Origin: Cyprinodon diabolis
Lineage: Eukaryota > Chordata > Actinopteri > Cyprinodontiformes > Cyprinodontidae
Direction of reading: 5' to 3'
DNA length: 64,000 nucleotides
Assembly (NCBI GenBank): GCA_030533445.1
Contig: CM060076.1
Location: 4,406,501 to 4,470,500, forward strand
Part shown: piece after piece, positions 35,501 to 46,320 of the stretch
Layout: the number at the start of each line of letters is the position of its first letter
Position numbering within the stretch: the stretch's first letter is position 1
The notes under the pieces: model-generated
The model's database searches: none
Told to the model about the DNA's origin: nothing
The model's input: the letters and a program-made list of their open reading frames with translations, nothing else
Program-made: the position numbers and the translations under genes

Positions 35501-38177
35501 CAATAAATCTAAGACATTTCAAGTCACTCATTCAGTATGGACCGCTGGTCCCTTTCAGCTCTTATTAAGTCGTCTAAATCTCCCCTCTCCTTCAAGTGCT
35601 TAAGCGTCTAGATGAGCATGTTTGGCAAATCACTGATGGTAATCTTCTTCACGTCTTCCTTTCCTTTGTGTAACAAATCTCCCTTATCTATAATTTCTTC
35701 CTCTACACCAATGCAGGCAAGGCAAGCCTTCATCCTTATCGTGCCTTTGAAGGCACGTCAGTCTGCCCCTTTCACATTTGCCGGTACTCTTCATCGGCGC
35801 ATCATCAGCATTATCAGTCTAACCACCTCTTCCAACTGAAGTCTGGCATAATGCTGTTGGCTACTCTGGTTCAAATCTGCCTCTGCATACTGTCAGACTG
35901 CATAAACAGTCAGACTTCTCCAGGAACTGCCTGCCTTCCCCTTGTCTGCAATATACTCACCCTTATGGTTTTAAGGTTTTAAGGTTTTACCCTTAAGTAA
36001 AACCTTAAAACCTTATACAGTGTCAGCTTGAATTATGGGGTTCTCCATGCTAAAACATAACACATTCCCCTAGAGATGATGCATTTGTGTCTGCCTTAAA
36101 AAATGTATTTGGCATGTACAGGTGGGGTGGAGGCCCAGGTAATTTCCTTGCTTTGAGTGCCAAAGGACCTCACCAACACCACTGTTGATATGTGCTGTCG
36201 GAACAACAGTCACTCAAATTAGATCCATGTTGTTTTGATCTGACAGCTTCCAGCCAATCAAATTGATCTCCTGCTGCACCTGACTGAGCTCCCAAGGTCT
36301 TCTTGGGAGATTGTACACTGGGCAGAGTGCACCAGGATGGAGTACTATTCACCAACACTCTGGTGCACTCTCTATCAGCAGTTTTGGAGGAAGCTAGCCA
36401 TACAGTAGATTGAAGCAGAATGCTCAGCAGATAATCCACCAGAGTTGGGCAGAGGTGGTGGGCATCTGGGTCTAGATCTGGAGGATAATCGAGGAGACCT
36501 GAAGCTGGATGGATTACAGAGTAGGGGTAAGGTCAACTCTGGAAGTTTTGTGAGGAGGATGAATGAAGAATGATTTAATAATTCTTTTTAAGGCTAAATT
36601 AAAAAGGATTTTTTTAAAGAGCCGCCCACAAACCTCTAAATAGCATTCCACACTCATCCTATCTCAACATTATTTTTTTCTGTCATCTATTAATATCGTG
36701 AAGAGATTTTTTCCACTGCACCCTTTGTTCTTATTCATTACTTCATTACATTCATTACTGTTGTGTCCAATATAATCTTATAGAAAATATATTCTTTAAA
36801 ATAGATAAAATAACATGGATGTTTTTGATTGTTATGTGTTTATGTACTAGTCTGTTGTGGTGAAGAGAGAGCTGACCCAAAAAGCAAAGCTCTCAATTTA
36901 CCGGTCGATCTCTCGATGTCGATGGTCATGAGTTTCGGGTCATGACTGAAAGAACGAGATACTGGATACAAGCGGTTGATATGAGTTTTCTCCGTAGTGT
37001 GTCTGGGCTCTCCCTTAGAGATAGGATGAGGAGCTCAGTCATCCACGGAGGACTCGGAGTAAAGCCGCTGCTCCTCCACATCGAGAGGATCCAGTTCAGG
37101 TGGCTCGGGCATCTGGTTAGGATGCCACCTGGACGTCTCCCTGGTGAGGTGTTCCAGGCACGAAGGAGGCCCAGCGGGAGACCCAGGACACGCTGGAGGG
37201 ACTGGCCCAAGTGGCTGCAGAGAGGGAGGTCTAGGCCTCCCTACTGAAGCTGGATGGATGGATGGATGGATGGATGGATGGATGGATGGATGGATGGATG
37301 GATGGATGGATGGATGGATGGATGGATGGATGGATGGATGGATGGATGGATGGATGGATGTTTTAATAACTGTAGTGTCAGCACTGCATTTTTTCTGCAA
37401 TTTCAGTTGGAGTTGTTTTTGTAAATACACATAGAATTCTATATTATTTGCATAAATATAGTATTACTTTGTGGTTAAAAGGACTCAAAATGACTTGAAA
37501 CTCAAATTACAGGACTTGGGACTTGATTTGAGACTTACCTGGCTATACTACACCAAAAAACTTAAGACTTATGATTTGAAAATCAATGACTTTGTCCTAC
37601 CTATGGCCATATCTATATATGAGGACCTCTCTAAATAATGAATAGAAATGACCTATAAGCCTTCTTGGATTGTATGTGGGGTTTAACAAATGAGACATGT
37701 AGCCTGGAGTGAAATTAATAACAAAGCTTTTCAACAAATGTTAGAAATGACAGTTTTTTTCATGATTTAACAAGAACTGTAACATTCTAACATGTAACTC
37801 TGATGTTTTCCATGCTTTTCTTTTTCATTTCAAGCAAACAACTATAAGAAAACAAGATAAACCATAAATAATATCAATGCGGTTGATGTAAAATGTATTG
37901 GAATATAGATTAGAACAATGTGAGATCAGCTCTGCCTCACCTTCATGAATGCTTGGTCACGTCTCCTAACACGCAGCTGCAGCAGATTGCCAACTATGGG
38001 AAAGGGCTTCGGTCCCGGCGGTCCCCGTCTGTTTTCATTTTGGTTAAACATAAAGAGAAAGCAGTGATACCCAGTCAGCAGAAACACTACAACTCCTAAA
38101 ACTGATACTGGGCTGATTGATTGGAGAAACATATCTATTGCTGCCATGACTGCAACGCACATTGTGGCTGCTGTCAT
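26579..38177 (-). CDS. cyp2k-like: Cytochrome P450, CYP2K-like, gene 1 (nine exons, apparently intact)
   Basis: Exons in transcript order: 37941-38177, 34902-35064, 34668-34817, 33087-33247, 32790-32972, 29573-29714, 29266-29450, 26834-26975, 26579-26766. They give 516 residues with consistent phases and GT/AG borders. Exon 1 encodes a membrane anchor and the hinge [14 protein letters not shown]. Later come the I-helix AGTETT (~322-327), the K-helix ExxR as ETQR (378-381), and the haem loop [11 protein letters not shown] with ligand Cys459. The nine-exon layout is that of the CYP2 family, and [15 protein letters not shown] and the exon-3 text fit CYP2K. The product should be an ER-bound monooxygenase using cytochrome P450 reductase; the substrate is unknown. 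Introns hold Rex3-like, Tc1, CACTA-type and solo-LTR insertions, which stretch the gene to 11.6 kb. AATAAA candidates on the minus strand are at 26544-26549 and 26493-26498. Confidence 0.9.
28331..29108 (+). mobile_element. Solo LTR, sushi-like family, in intron 7 of gene 1
   Basis: A 778-bp unit from TGTCAGGAATCC to AATCATGACA is flanked by the exact 5-bp duplication GATTT (28326-28330, 29109-29113). AATAAACCTGTTAAAC lies ~80 bp before the end, as expected for the R region. Related to 31382-31658 and 62204-62922. Open frames inside are not genes. Confidence 0.85.
30128..31058 (-). mobile_element. Tc1-like DNA transposon with a decayed transposase, intron 5 of gene 1
   Basis: The ends CAGTGAAGAAAATAAGT and, reverse-complemented, CAGTGAGGAAAATAAGT are inverted repeats beside TA dinucleotides (30126-30127, 31059-31060). 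On the minus strand 30377-30724 encodes a Tc1 transposase C-terminal piece with WVFQHDND and [14 protein letters not shown], the latter carrying the third catalytic acidic residue. At 931 bp it is shorter than a full element, and the N-terminal DNA-binding part is absent. Confidence 0.85.
31382..31658 (+). mobile_element. Truncated LTR of the 28331 family, broken by a MITE
   Basis: Begins TGTCAGGATTCCTGTC and tracks the LTRs at 28331 and 62204 (CACCAGGAGGCGCCTGG, CCACTACCTCGACGCC) as far as GTCATCCTG. There the MITE at 31659-31950 is inserted. Only about ten bases of LTR resume after it. Confidence 0.75.
31659..31950. mobile_element. CACTA/EnSpm-like MITE, family E copy 1
   Basis: A 292-bp element with ends CACTGGAAAAA...TTTTTCCAGTG and a duplicated TG (31657-31658, 31951-31952). 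It is inserted at CCTG/CAAACTGG, which is uninterrupted in the LTRs at 28331 and 62204. Related copies: 38473-38763, 39074-39351 and the split copy around 54263-57036. Confidence 0.8.
32050..32340 (+). repeat. Unassigned interspersed repeat (intron 5 of gene 1)
   Basis: The block CACTTCCCATCCAGGAAGCT plus TTCAATTCAAAATGTCAG and the following GCGTTGAGTT recurs in reverse complement at about 60515-60580. The family is not recognised with confidence, and overlapping open frames are not genes. Confidence 0.45.
33811..34622 (+). mobile_element. Rex3/RTE-like LINE, copy B, in intron 3 of gene 1
   Basis: 5'-truncated copy flanked by the 13-bp duplication ATTATTATCTGCA (33798-33810, 34623-34635) and ending in ATGG repeats. 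It encodes the end of the RT and the C-terminal region: [12 protein letters not shown] (the usual FADD is FADY here), [38 protein letters not shown]. After a small internal deletion near 34305-34330 it continues in another frame as [15 protein letters not shown] and [20 protein letters not shown]. It cannot move by itself. Confidence 0.85.
35972..36015. repeat. Perfect 19-bp inverted repeat (hairpin)
   Basis: TAAGGTTTTAAGGTTTTAC (35972-35990) is followed by a 6-base spacer CCTTAA and the exact reverse complement (35997-36015). The repeated AAGGTTTT words suggest it grew by slippage or template switching. Confidence 0.85.
36850..37360 (+). mobile_element. Rex3/RTE-like LINE, copy C with long (GATG)n tail, in intron 1 of gene 1
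   Basis: A 5'-truncated 3' end encodes [20 protein letters not shown], then a matching [15 protein letters not shown]. After CTACTGAAGCTG it runs directly into about 27 GATG units (37252-37360). Such tails are typical of Rex3/RTE elements. It carries no catalytic domain. Confidence 0.8.
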
Positions 38178-38472
38178 GCAGTGGGAGGATTCTTAAACAT
38201 ACATAACATTTTTTGTTGTTAAAAGCAAAGTCCAAAGTTTAAGAGGAGGTGGCGCCTGCGTCGTGTAATGGTGCAATTTGTGCCTGCTGAAGTTACGAGA
38301 CTGTGCTGAGCTTATGGTTTGTATTGTCTATAAAAGAGAAACACTTACTCTGTAGATCTAACACAATTGCTTCATAGTACACACTTTGTGCAAAATACTT
38401 TAATAAACCTGACTGGGTAATTTTCACCTAAAATCTCTTTTTTGTTCTTTTATCCCTAAGCATAAAGTAGGC

Positions 38473-38763
38473 AACTGCAAAAACGATCTAGAAATAAGTA
38501 AAAATGTCTTAAATTAAGTGTATTCACCGTTAATTTGAGTAGGTAAATGAGATAGTTTGCCAATGGAATGAGTAATTTTACTCTTAAAATAAGATAATTA
38601 GATAATATGCACTTGAAATAAGTCAATACAACTGTGTTTTCTTATTTTAAGTGTAAATTGTCTTGTTCCATTGGCAAAATGTCTCTTTTACCTCCTCAAT
38701 TCAAGAACAAATGCACTTATTTTAAGAAAAAATGACTTATGTAGATTTAGATTTTTTGCAGTG
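38473..38763. mobile_element. CACTA/EnSpm-like MITE, family E copy 2
   Basis: A 291-bp copy with ends ACTGCAAAAA...TTTTTTGCAGTG. The body is collinear with 31659-31950 (AAATGTCTTAAATTAAGTG, TTGTCTTGTTCCATTGGCAA). Confidence 0.75.
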
Positions 38764-39073
38764 AAGCACTGAGCTTGTCAATGTTGTTTCGTAGTTAAAA
38801 TTTTTCTTAAATTTCCAATGACATGAAATTCACACCACACATCAACACAAATTTATTGATTAAATTAACGATTTGGGTAAAAAGTTGTTGTGCCACAGGG
38901 AACAGTGTTAAACATGTGGATACTTATGTAAAAAAAAAAAAAAAAAAGTCTTTCTTGATCATGGCCTTATTTACAGTTCTGCGCACAATTTGTCTGAGTT
39001 TCTTTCTCCTCCTGAGTTTGACCAATGTCTTTTTGTTATATTGTCATGTAATGAACTGGAAAAAATCTGAATC

Positions 39074-39351
39074 AAGCTAAGTCATTTTTTCTTAAAATAA
39101 GTGCATTTGTTCTTGGATTGAGGAGGTAAAAGATACATTTTGCCAATGGAACCAGAGAATTTTCACTTAAAATAAGAAAATACAATTGCATTGTCTCATT
39201 TCAAGTGCATTTTTATCTAATTATCTTATTTTAAGTGTCAAAATACTCATTCCATTGGCAAATTATCTTATTTACCTACTCAAATTAAGAATAAATACAC
39301 TTAATTTAAGGAAATTTTATGTATTTCTAGATTGTTTTTCCATTGTGCCAT
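39074..39351. mobile_element. CACTA/EnSpm-like MITE, family E copy 3 (inverted)
   Basis: Reverse-complement copy of the same family: AAAATAAGTGCATTTGTTCTT near the left and TTTCTAGATTGTTTTTCCATTGTG at the right end. More diverged than copies 1 and 2. Confidence 0.65.
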
Positions 39352-39408
39352 TTAAATGCGTGATAAAAGTTTTAAAAGTGTCAGTCACTGTTGCTTTCTT
39401 GCACATTT

Positions 39409-39482
39409 CCATGGGTGGTTCTAGACTAGGGCCAACAGGAGCCATTGCCCTTGTAAATTTGGCCTTGACCCCGGTAATGAAG
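39409..39482 (+). mobile_element. End fragment of the hAT element family seen at 41025
   Basis: Starts CATGGGTGGTTCTAGACTAG and continues GGCCAACAGGAGCCATTGCC like 41025-41090, then the similarity stops. Confidence 0.55.
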
Positions 39483-40058
39483 ATATAACATCAGATCAGT
39501 TTCTTATCTTGATGTGCACTTGCAAATAAACCGTAATGGCTTAGTACTTTGGAACAATTAAATTTTTTACATGTTATAGTAAAAATGTATCAGGCGATCC
39601 GTGTACAGTATGCCAACTGTGCAAATTAAGATACCTCTCCTAGGTCAGCTGTCACATTGTATGTCCCCATTTTCATGTGTGCAAGAATTTGCTTGGAGTC
39701 CATGATTTAGTTTGAATCAGATCCACTCTTGTCATGTCAGACTGCAGGCACCTGAAATGTTCTTTCTTTCACAGATACAATATTTTAGTTTTTATAGTAG
39801 GGGATATACGCCAGGTCTGGAAACATATGAGGTCCATTTCTTATTTTCCATTTTATTCAGTTTTCATTAAACTGTTAATTAAAATGAAGGCATTGCACTT
39901 TCAGCTTCTGCCATGTTAAGTTAGAATCAAATCTGCTAGATCAGTGGAAACTTGGCATATTTGGCATATTTTTAGTCATGTATTTTCAGCCAGACATTGC
40001 TTCTACGCTCTAGTAGAGGTGGGCAGATTGATTTGAAGCAATAATAATTGGTTTTCAC

Positions 40059-40444
40059 TAGTGTTGCGCCGATGCCATTTTTTGGCCCCGATACCCGAGA
40101 CCTGGCTGTGCAGTATCGACCGATACCGATACCATAATAATGTAAAATAATTGCCATCATGGCTTTGTCAAGCTGCTGCCTACCTTTGTGAAGCAGGAAA
40201 ATATCTAATACAAAGTGAATCCAATTATTATACAGTAGAACTTTTTATCAAAAAGTTCTACTGTATAATAAAAATAAAAAGTTTTTATTGCCTACCAGGA
40301 GTGGGTGACAATAGTTGAATAAACTTATGGCTCTCAAAATGGTATCAGTGCCCCATTTGTTGGTACTCGCCGATACCGATACCACCATTTTAGGGCAGTA
40401 TCGGCACCCCGTCCGATACTGGTATCGGTATCGGTGCAACACTA
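40059..40444. mobile_element. hAT MITE with exact 8-bp target duplication
   Basis: A 386-bp element with ends TAGTGTTGCGCCGAT and, reverse-complemented, TAGTGTTGCACCGAT. It is flanked by GTTTTCAC at 40051-40058 and 40445-40452. Terminal regions are rich in ATCGGTATC words. The middle contains a near-perfect palindrome (40225-40271). No transposase. Confidence 0.88.
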
Positions 40445-41024
40445 GTTTTCACAAGACAGGTTTATGCAAAACTAAATTTTCTAAACATTAAATCAGGGAA
40501 ATTGAGTTTTCAATGTCAAAAAGAGAGTTTTTTTTGTTAAAGTAGTAACATTCTTCCCAGAGCTAACCTGGTCAGGAGCAGGTTTGGCTCAGTAAAACCA
40601 GAGTGTCCTCTATCTCTGCTCCCCTTAGAGCCAATCTTGCTGTTTTATTTATTGATTTAGTCAGGAGTTTGTGCACACAGTAAAAAAAAATTCACTAGGT
40701 CTGTTAGAGAGATTAGAATTTAAAAACAAATATTGCACTGCAGTTTGACGAGGATCTTATTAAAGAATTATCTGCATTATTTCACAAGGATTTTTATATT
40801 TTTTTGGATAGGGTTCTACAACTCAGTTAACAGGATATGAGATTTGTTTGTCTTTGGTTTGTAAAATATGAACAACATGTGGATAATTATTTTTTTTTAT
40901 AATACATGAAGAACTACTGAAATTATTTTCAGATAACACATGACTAAATAATTTCTGCAAGGAAAAACTGGAATTACTTTATGGTTATGATTAGGATTCC
41001 TTTGGTGATAGCAACCTACTGAGC

Positions 41025-41609
41025 CATGGGTGGTTCTAGATATGCGCCAACAGGGGCCAGTGCCCCTGTAGATCATGTCCTGGCCCCTGTTGTGGCCCCT
41101 GTACTGAAGAAATAATACTCAAAGAAATTCTAATGATGATATGCATTGGAACAAAAATGGTTACTTTGGATTTGTTTAATTTTTTTTTATTCTGTTTTAC
41201 CAATTATTTAAACACAATAAGGTGATAGCTTCAATGGTATTGATATAGGATCCCAGTTTTCCTCTATTAAATGTTTTTTTTTTATGAATAGAAAAGAATA
41301 GTCTAATTTTAACAGCAAATTTTATCAGTTTTTCTTGAGTTCTAATTCAGATCGTATAGAAAACTTAGATTTTAACTTAAATGAAATAAAAAAAAATAGG
41401 TAAAATTCCTAAATTATGAATGTATATTGACCTAATAAGACATAGAATTTTAATTAAACCTGATTGAATAGAAATTTCACTTTATGCAGCTATCTTAATA
41501 TATTTGAATCACTTGCCCTGTTTTTTATTTCATGCTTTTCTGTGGCGCCTATGAAAACACGCTGGCCCCCTCATGGCCCCCTGGTATATTTGGTCTAGAA
41601 CTGCCGCTG
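41025..41609. mobile_element. hAT-type non-autonomous element
   Basis: The ends CATGGGTGGTTCTAGA and, reverse-complemented, CAGCGGCAGTTCTAGA are imperfect inverted repeats. Flanks TACTGAGC (41017-41024) and TAATGAGC (41610-41617) are an 8-bp duplication with one mismatch. GGCCCCTG-rich strings lie near both ends. No coding capacity. Confidence 0.7.
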
Positions 41610-41844
41610 TAATGAGCAAATTGGTATAGGTAGGAGGCACAATCTGAAGCGAGTTTATGGAACCAATAACAGCTAATAACAGCCATTTATTGGGATGATA
41701 ACATGTGAAGCAGCTGCAAACAGCCACTAATTTACTGCAAAATGGAAGATAGAATCAAAATGAGGATGAACCTCATGAGATGATGGACAGGTTCTACCTG
41801 TTAGAAAGTTTTTATACTTTACATTCAATGTGCAAAACATACCC

Positions 41845-42059
41845 CGAGCAACTTGCAGCTAAATTTGCAGCAAAAGGTGGTGCTACAAAGTATTAAGTCA
41901 AAGGGGCTGAATAATTTTGCAAACACAAATTTTCCAAAACAGTTCATTCCCCTCCAAGTGTCTGACTTGTTGTTGATTCTTCACAAAGAATTACAATTTT
42001 ACATCTTTATGCTTGAAGTCTAAGGGGTTCACGGGGGCTAAATACTTTCGCAAGGCACT
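41845..42059. mobile_element. Remnant of a Tc1-type element end
   Basis: Shows CTACAAAGTATTAAGTC, GGGGCTGAATAATTTTGCA and finishes AATACTTTCGCAAGGCACTG, which resemble remembered fish Tc1-like terminal repeats. The partner end and the transposase are absent. Confidence 0.55.
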
Positions 42060-43975
42060 GTTCATATTCAGTCAAGCTAAAAAAATATTCAAAATGGCCA
42101 CTTATAATGTGTTAACATTTCCAGGTATATAGTAATTCTTACTAGCACATTTTGTTTGTTTACTTTCTGAAATTGAGTTTCTGATGGCATAAATGTAATT
42201 TGGAAAATCTGTTACTACATTTGTGACTAGGAATGTAATTTTGACAAAGAATAACCCTATTTTAGTGATCTACAAATGAAACAACAGAGTAGAGAGTACT
42301 TTTAATAAACGTCAAAGCAGCCTGCCACTTCATATAGACATTTGTTTAACTTGAGCAGCAAACTCCTGCTACGCTATCTTCCACTCCTTTGCAGCTGTAG
42401 GGCTTTTTTTCTCTTTTAACTGGATTCTATATTGTTTTCTTTTATTATTTCTGCATTAAAATCTCTACTTCCAGAATTGTGAAATAGGCATTTCCTGTTG
42501 GCTTGTTGTCATGGTAACTCTTGGTATTGGCGCTCCACATAATGGCTTTTATTATTTGTGAAACACATGCTTAATTTGAGTGGACCTATTCAGAGTTGGT
42601 TAAACTAACTCACAGCAGCCGTAGTGAACCTGAAAATTCAGAGTTTCCAACCTTAGGCTAGATCAATTTTGAGAAGAGGATTTGAGTCTGAGTTTTTAAA
42701 AACTGCTTGGTGAAAACGAATCAGGACGAGAGGGAAATATATTTTTATTCCAAAGAACTGAATTTAGATGGTAAAATATAATTTATGTTGTTATATCCCT
42801 TAAATTCGCAAATACCTTGGACTGAGTTAAATATTTTTGTATGAAATAAAAAAAATATTTTTGGTCTTTACAATTGCATAATTCCCCAGTTTTGAGCTTT
42901 GCAATATACAATAAGTCTTTTCTTCAAAGTTTATCTCTCCATTATTTGGTCTAAATTTGTATAATCAACTATCAAGCATTTTTGTAATCCTAGAAACTTA
43001 AAAACATTTTTTTTTTTTTTGAAAAACAGGCTTAAGTTTTCATCCTTTTATCCATTTACGCATACATTCAACCTGTCAGTTTGACAACATTTTTATGGTA
43101 TTTTGTTTCATTTTTTTTCTAAATTTATGTTTATGCTGCAGAATTAGTAAAGTTAGAGGTGGGGTGATTTAGCCCGGTATTTGCACAACTATTAAAATTT
43201 TTGGGGGTTAAAACTAACTTCTGTCTGTTATCAAAACCCTAAGAGTTCAGATTTTCCTCCTTTTTTATAATTGGACCTTGAACAGGTTTGGGTTTTAAGG
43301 CTACATTATATGCATAGGTTCAACCTGTCCTGAGTTGGTCTGACAATAATTAATTCAGTTCAAAGTTTAACAGAGCAGTAAAGTTAAAGATTTACAGTTA
43401 ACTTTAAATATAAGGTTCATTCAATTCAGGCCATTATTTATAATTCTTGTTAGATCAATTGTTATTCTATATATATATTTTTTTTCATCAATAACTGTCT
43501 ATTTCAAACACCTTTCCCCATGAAGAATGATATTTTGTTTTGTTTTAAGGGATTCACTTATTGTGCACAATAAGTGCAATTAGAGTTTAGGTCAGTTTGA
43601 CCAGTATTTGTTAACTTTTGACATGTTTTTGGGTTCAAGCTTGCTTTTTAACCAATACAGTGGATCTGCTATCAAACATTAAAGAGTTCAAATCTATCAT
43701 CCTTTTTATAATCAGATATAAAAAGGGTCTCATTATAGAGTTTAGTTTAATCCTACATTTTTCAAACCATTTTTCCTGTTCTACTAATTTAAATCTATCA
43801 TGTATAAATATAATCAAACTACTATGTACTATGATGTTCCCTGTATGGTCATTTCTTCCATCTACCAGTCATCTTACATTGTTGTTACCTGATGCTTTTT
43901 TTCCCCATTTGTCTTTTTGAGGTTGCTTGTGTCTTTTCACTCTTCCACAATCTTGATTAATTGAGTTTAATTCTT

Positions 43976-44765
43976 CCATCCATCCATTTTCCATCATGCT
44001 TATCACTGCTGGGGTCATGAGGGGTGCTGGTGCCTATCTGTAGCTGTCTACAGGCGAGAATTTAGACAGATTTGTTTTGTCATTTTGTATACACGAGTGT
44101 AAACAAAAAGAAATGTGGTTTAAAACAGCTCTAGACAATTTCCTTTTTTTTAAGTGCAGCCTTGAAAACAGTAATAAATACATACAAAAATAGTAATATA
44201 AACATATGACTGTATATTTACAGTTTTAACATAAATTTTTTTTTTATATATATAAAATAACCAAATTTACACAACATTCAGCAGTCTAATGGCAGTAGGG
44301 AAGAAACTGTTATGGAATCTGCTGGACCTGCATCCTATGCTTCGAAGTCTCTTCCCAGAGGGCAGCAGGGAGAACAGTCCATGGTGGGGGAGTGAGGGGT
44401 CATTGATGATGTTACGGACATGCAGCGCTGGGCTGAAATGTCTTTAATGGAGGGAAGAGGATCTTCTCTGCAGTTCTTACTACTCTTCTCACTTTAGAAG
44501 CGAGGTCCACCCTGGACAGGTCGTCAGTCCATCACAGGGCAACACAGAGACAAACAGAACAAACAACCATTCACACACACACTCACCTAAGGAGAATTTA
44601 GAGAAACCAATTAACCTATCAGTCATGTTTTTGGACCCTGAGAGAACCCACAAATGCTCAGGCAGAACATGCAAACTCCAAGCAGAAAGACCCTGGGCCT
44701 GGAATTGAACCCAGAACCTTTCTGCAAGGCAGCAATGCAACCCACTGCCCAGCTGAGCACCCCCC
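43976..44765 (+). repeat. CCATCCATTTTC repeat, copy 2, split by another repeat
   Basis: The head (43976-44056) and body (44501-44765) match the copy at 11555-11905. Between them, about 44057-44500, sits a different repeat with GGGAAGAAACTGTTATGGAAT and CTTCCCAGAGGGCAGCAGG. GCGAG stands on both sides of the insert, consistent with a target duplication. Confidence 0.6.
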
Positions 44766-45103
44766 AGTTCAATTCATTTGGACAATTCAATCTAACTCAT
44801 TTAGTGAGTTTCTGAATTCTCCTCCTAATCTTCATTGTTACAATGTTATCTTCTTAGAGACTTTATGATCTACTTCAGGTGTTTTTATTTGCTCTACTGC
44901 CATCCAGTGGACAGATACAGCATATTTCACAATTTCAGGTTTTACTACCTTGATCTCTTTATTAGAGCTCAGTATACCGTCTTTCTTGAATGTGCCATGT
45001 GGTTTGTTAAAAAAATTACAAATATAGGAAGTGTTTGAAGATAACAATAACTAATAAAGCTGTTTCAAAACTTGCTACTGCAGAACAAAAGTATTGGAGT
45101 TAG

Positions 45104-45292
45104 ACCATCCATCCATTTTCAGTCACGCTTATCCCAAACAGGGTCTCAAGGGTTGCTGGTGCCTATCTCCAACTGTCTACTGGCGAGAGGCGGGGTCCCC
45201 CCTGGACAGGTGCACCATGCACTGGGATTTGAACCTAGACTTTCTTGCTGCAAGGCAGCAGTGCCAACCACTCCTCCACTGAGCAACCCAGA
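45104..45292 (+). repeat. CCATCCATTTTC repeat, copy 3 (internally deleted)
   Basis: Head CCATCCATTTTCAGTCACGC, middle GGCGAGAGGCGGGGTCC and end CTGCAAGGCAGCAGTGCCAA match the other copies; the central CACACA section is missing. Confidence 0.6.
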
Positions 45293-45539
45293 GTTAGTCC
45301 ATCCTTTTTCAAATACATTATCAGTTAGGGTTCATACAATAATCAGTCAATCTTTTATGGTTATTTTTACTGTTTTTAATCATTTCCTTTTTTAATTAAT
45401 TATCATGCACAAATTGTGTTCAAGATAAATAATTAGGTGATAAAATGATGTAATGGCATAGTTTTATGTGACTTTAATAAAAGCAGAATAACTTTAGATT
45501 TGATTTCTCCAACTTCAAAGACAAAGACAATGTGTGTGT

Positions 45540-46320
45540 TATTGGTCGTTTATCAAGAGGGCAGGATTGTTGTGGCAGAAGGTTCACAAGCAAGTTTGGT
45601 TGTGGCCGCTTTGTCTGAAGCATCTTGCTAACAGGTTAGCAACTTAGTTCTAGTAGGTTCCTAATGGGAAATTCCATTGGGACCAAAAAGCACTAAATTC
45701 GTTACTTAGAAATGACCATTGCAAAGAACATTATGGACAGCGGAAACATGTAAGAGGAGGAAAGTTTAGTATCGGAGCTCGTGGATGAGTCTCCTCCGTC
45801 ATCCATTTTTTATTAAGAGGAGGAAAGCGGGGACGAAGATGTTGATGAAGAGGACGCCAGGGCGGCAGAAGCTTGGTTTGGTGTAGAAGGCTTTCAGCCG
45901 CACATGTTTGAGCCCTTGCCTCGCAACGCTGCCAGTTCTGTTAGCTCTACGCCTGCCGAAGACACAGACGTCCATCCCTGTGAACACTGGGACGGAACTC
46001 AATGGGAAAGGAAAGGATTCTTATTTCAACCGTTGCGTATATTAGCTGTGACACATGAAGCAAGATGCTATGACCTAAAAAATTTGACAGATGACCGTTG
46101 ATATACGATTGGCCGGATTTAGGTGTTCAGGTTGACGTAGAACTAACTGGCCTGCATAAGATAATGGGGAAAAAAACACAGATTTTAAGACAGGATCTTT
46201 TTTTTTTTAAATAGAAATTTTCTAACTTTTGGGACAATATCATCTGATTAGGAGTACATTTATATACATGTTTTAGCCAGAATGATTTGATATTTAAATG
46301 ACTTCCCTACGACTTTGAGT
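45540..46320 (+). mobile_element. DNA element, copy 2, with a short coding remnant
   Basis: Inverted relative to the copy in the receptor intron (19460-20250). About 45826-46050 has an acidic stretch followed by AEAWFGVEGFQPHMFEPLPR. That style resembles an accessory protein of some fish DNA transposons, but the resemblance is weak and the frame is short. Called as element debris only. Confidence 0.5.

Larger units (their letters stand above)
35065..37940. other. Intron 1 of CYP2K-like gene 1
   Basis: Holds a perfect hairpin (35972-36015), a Rex3-like fragment (36850-37251) and a (GATG)n tract (37252-37360). About 35110-35950 and 36020-36840 look like unique or very old repeat DNA; the open frames there match nothing I know. 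Confidence 0.5.

Noticed and set aside
37252..37360. Regular short repeats considered as a CRISPR-like array
   Set aside because: Pure 4-bp microsatellite without spacers in a vertebrate genome, attached to a LINE 3' end.
37035..37430. 131-codon minus-strand frame rich in His-Pro-Ser-Ile
   Set aside because: It is a translation of the (GATG)n tract and LINE antisense.
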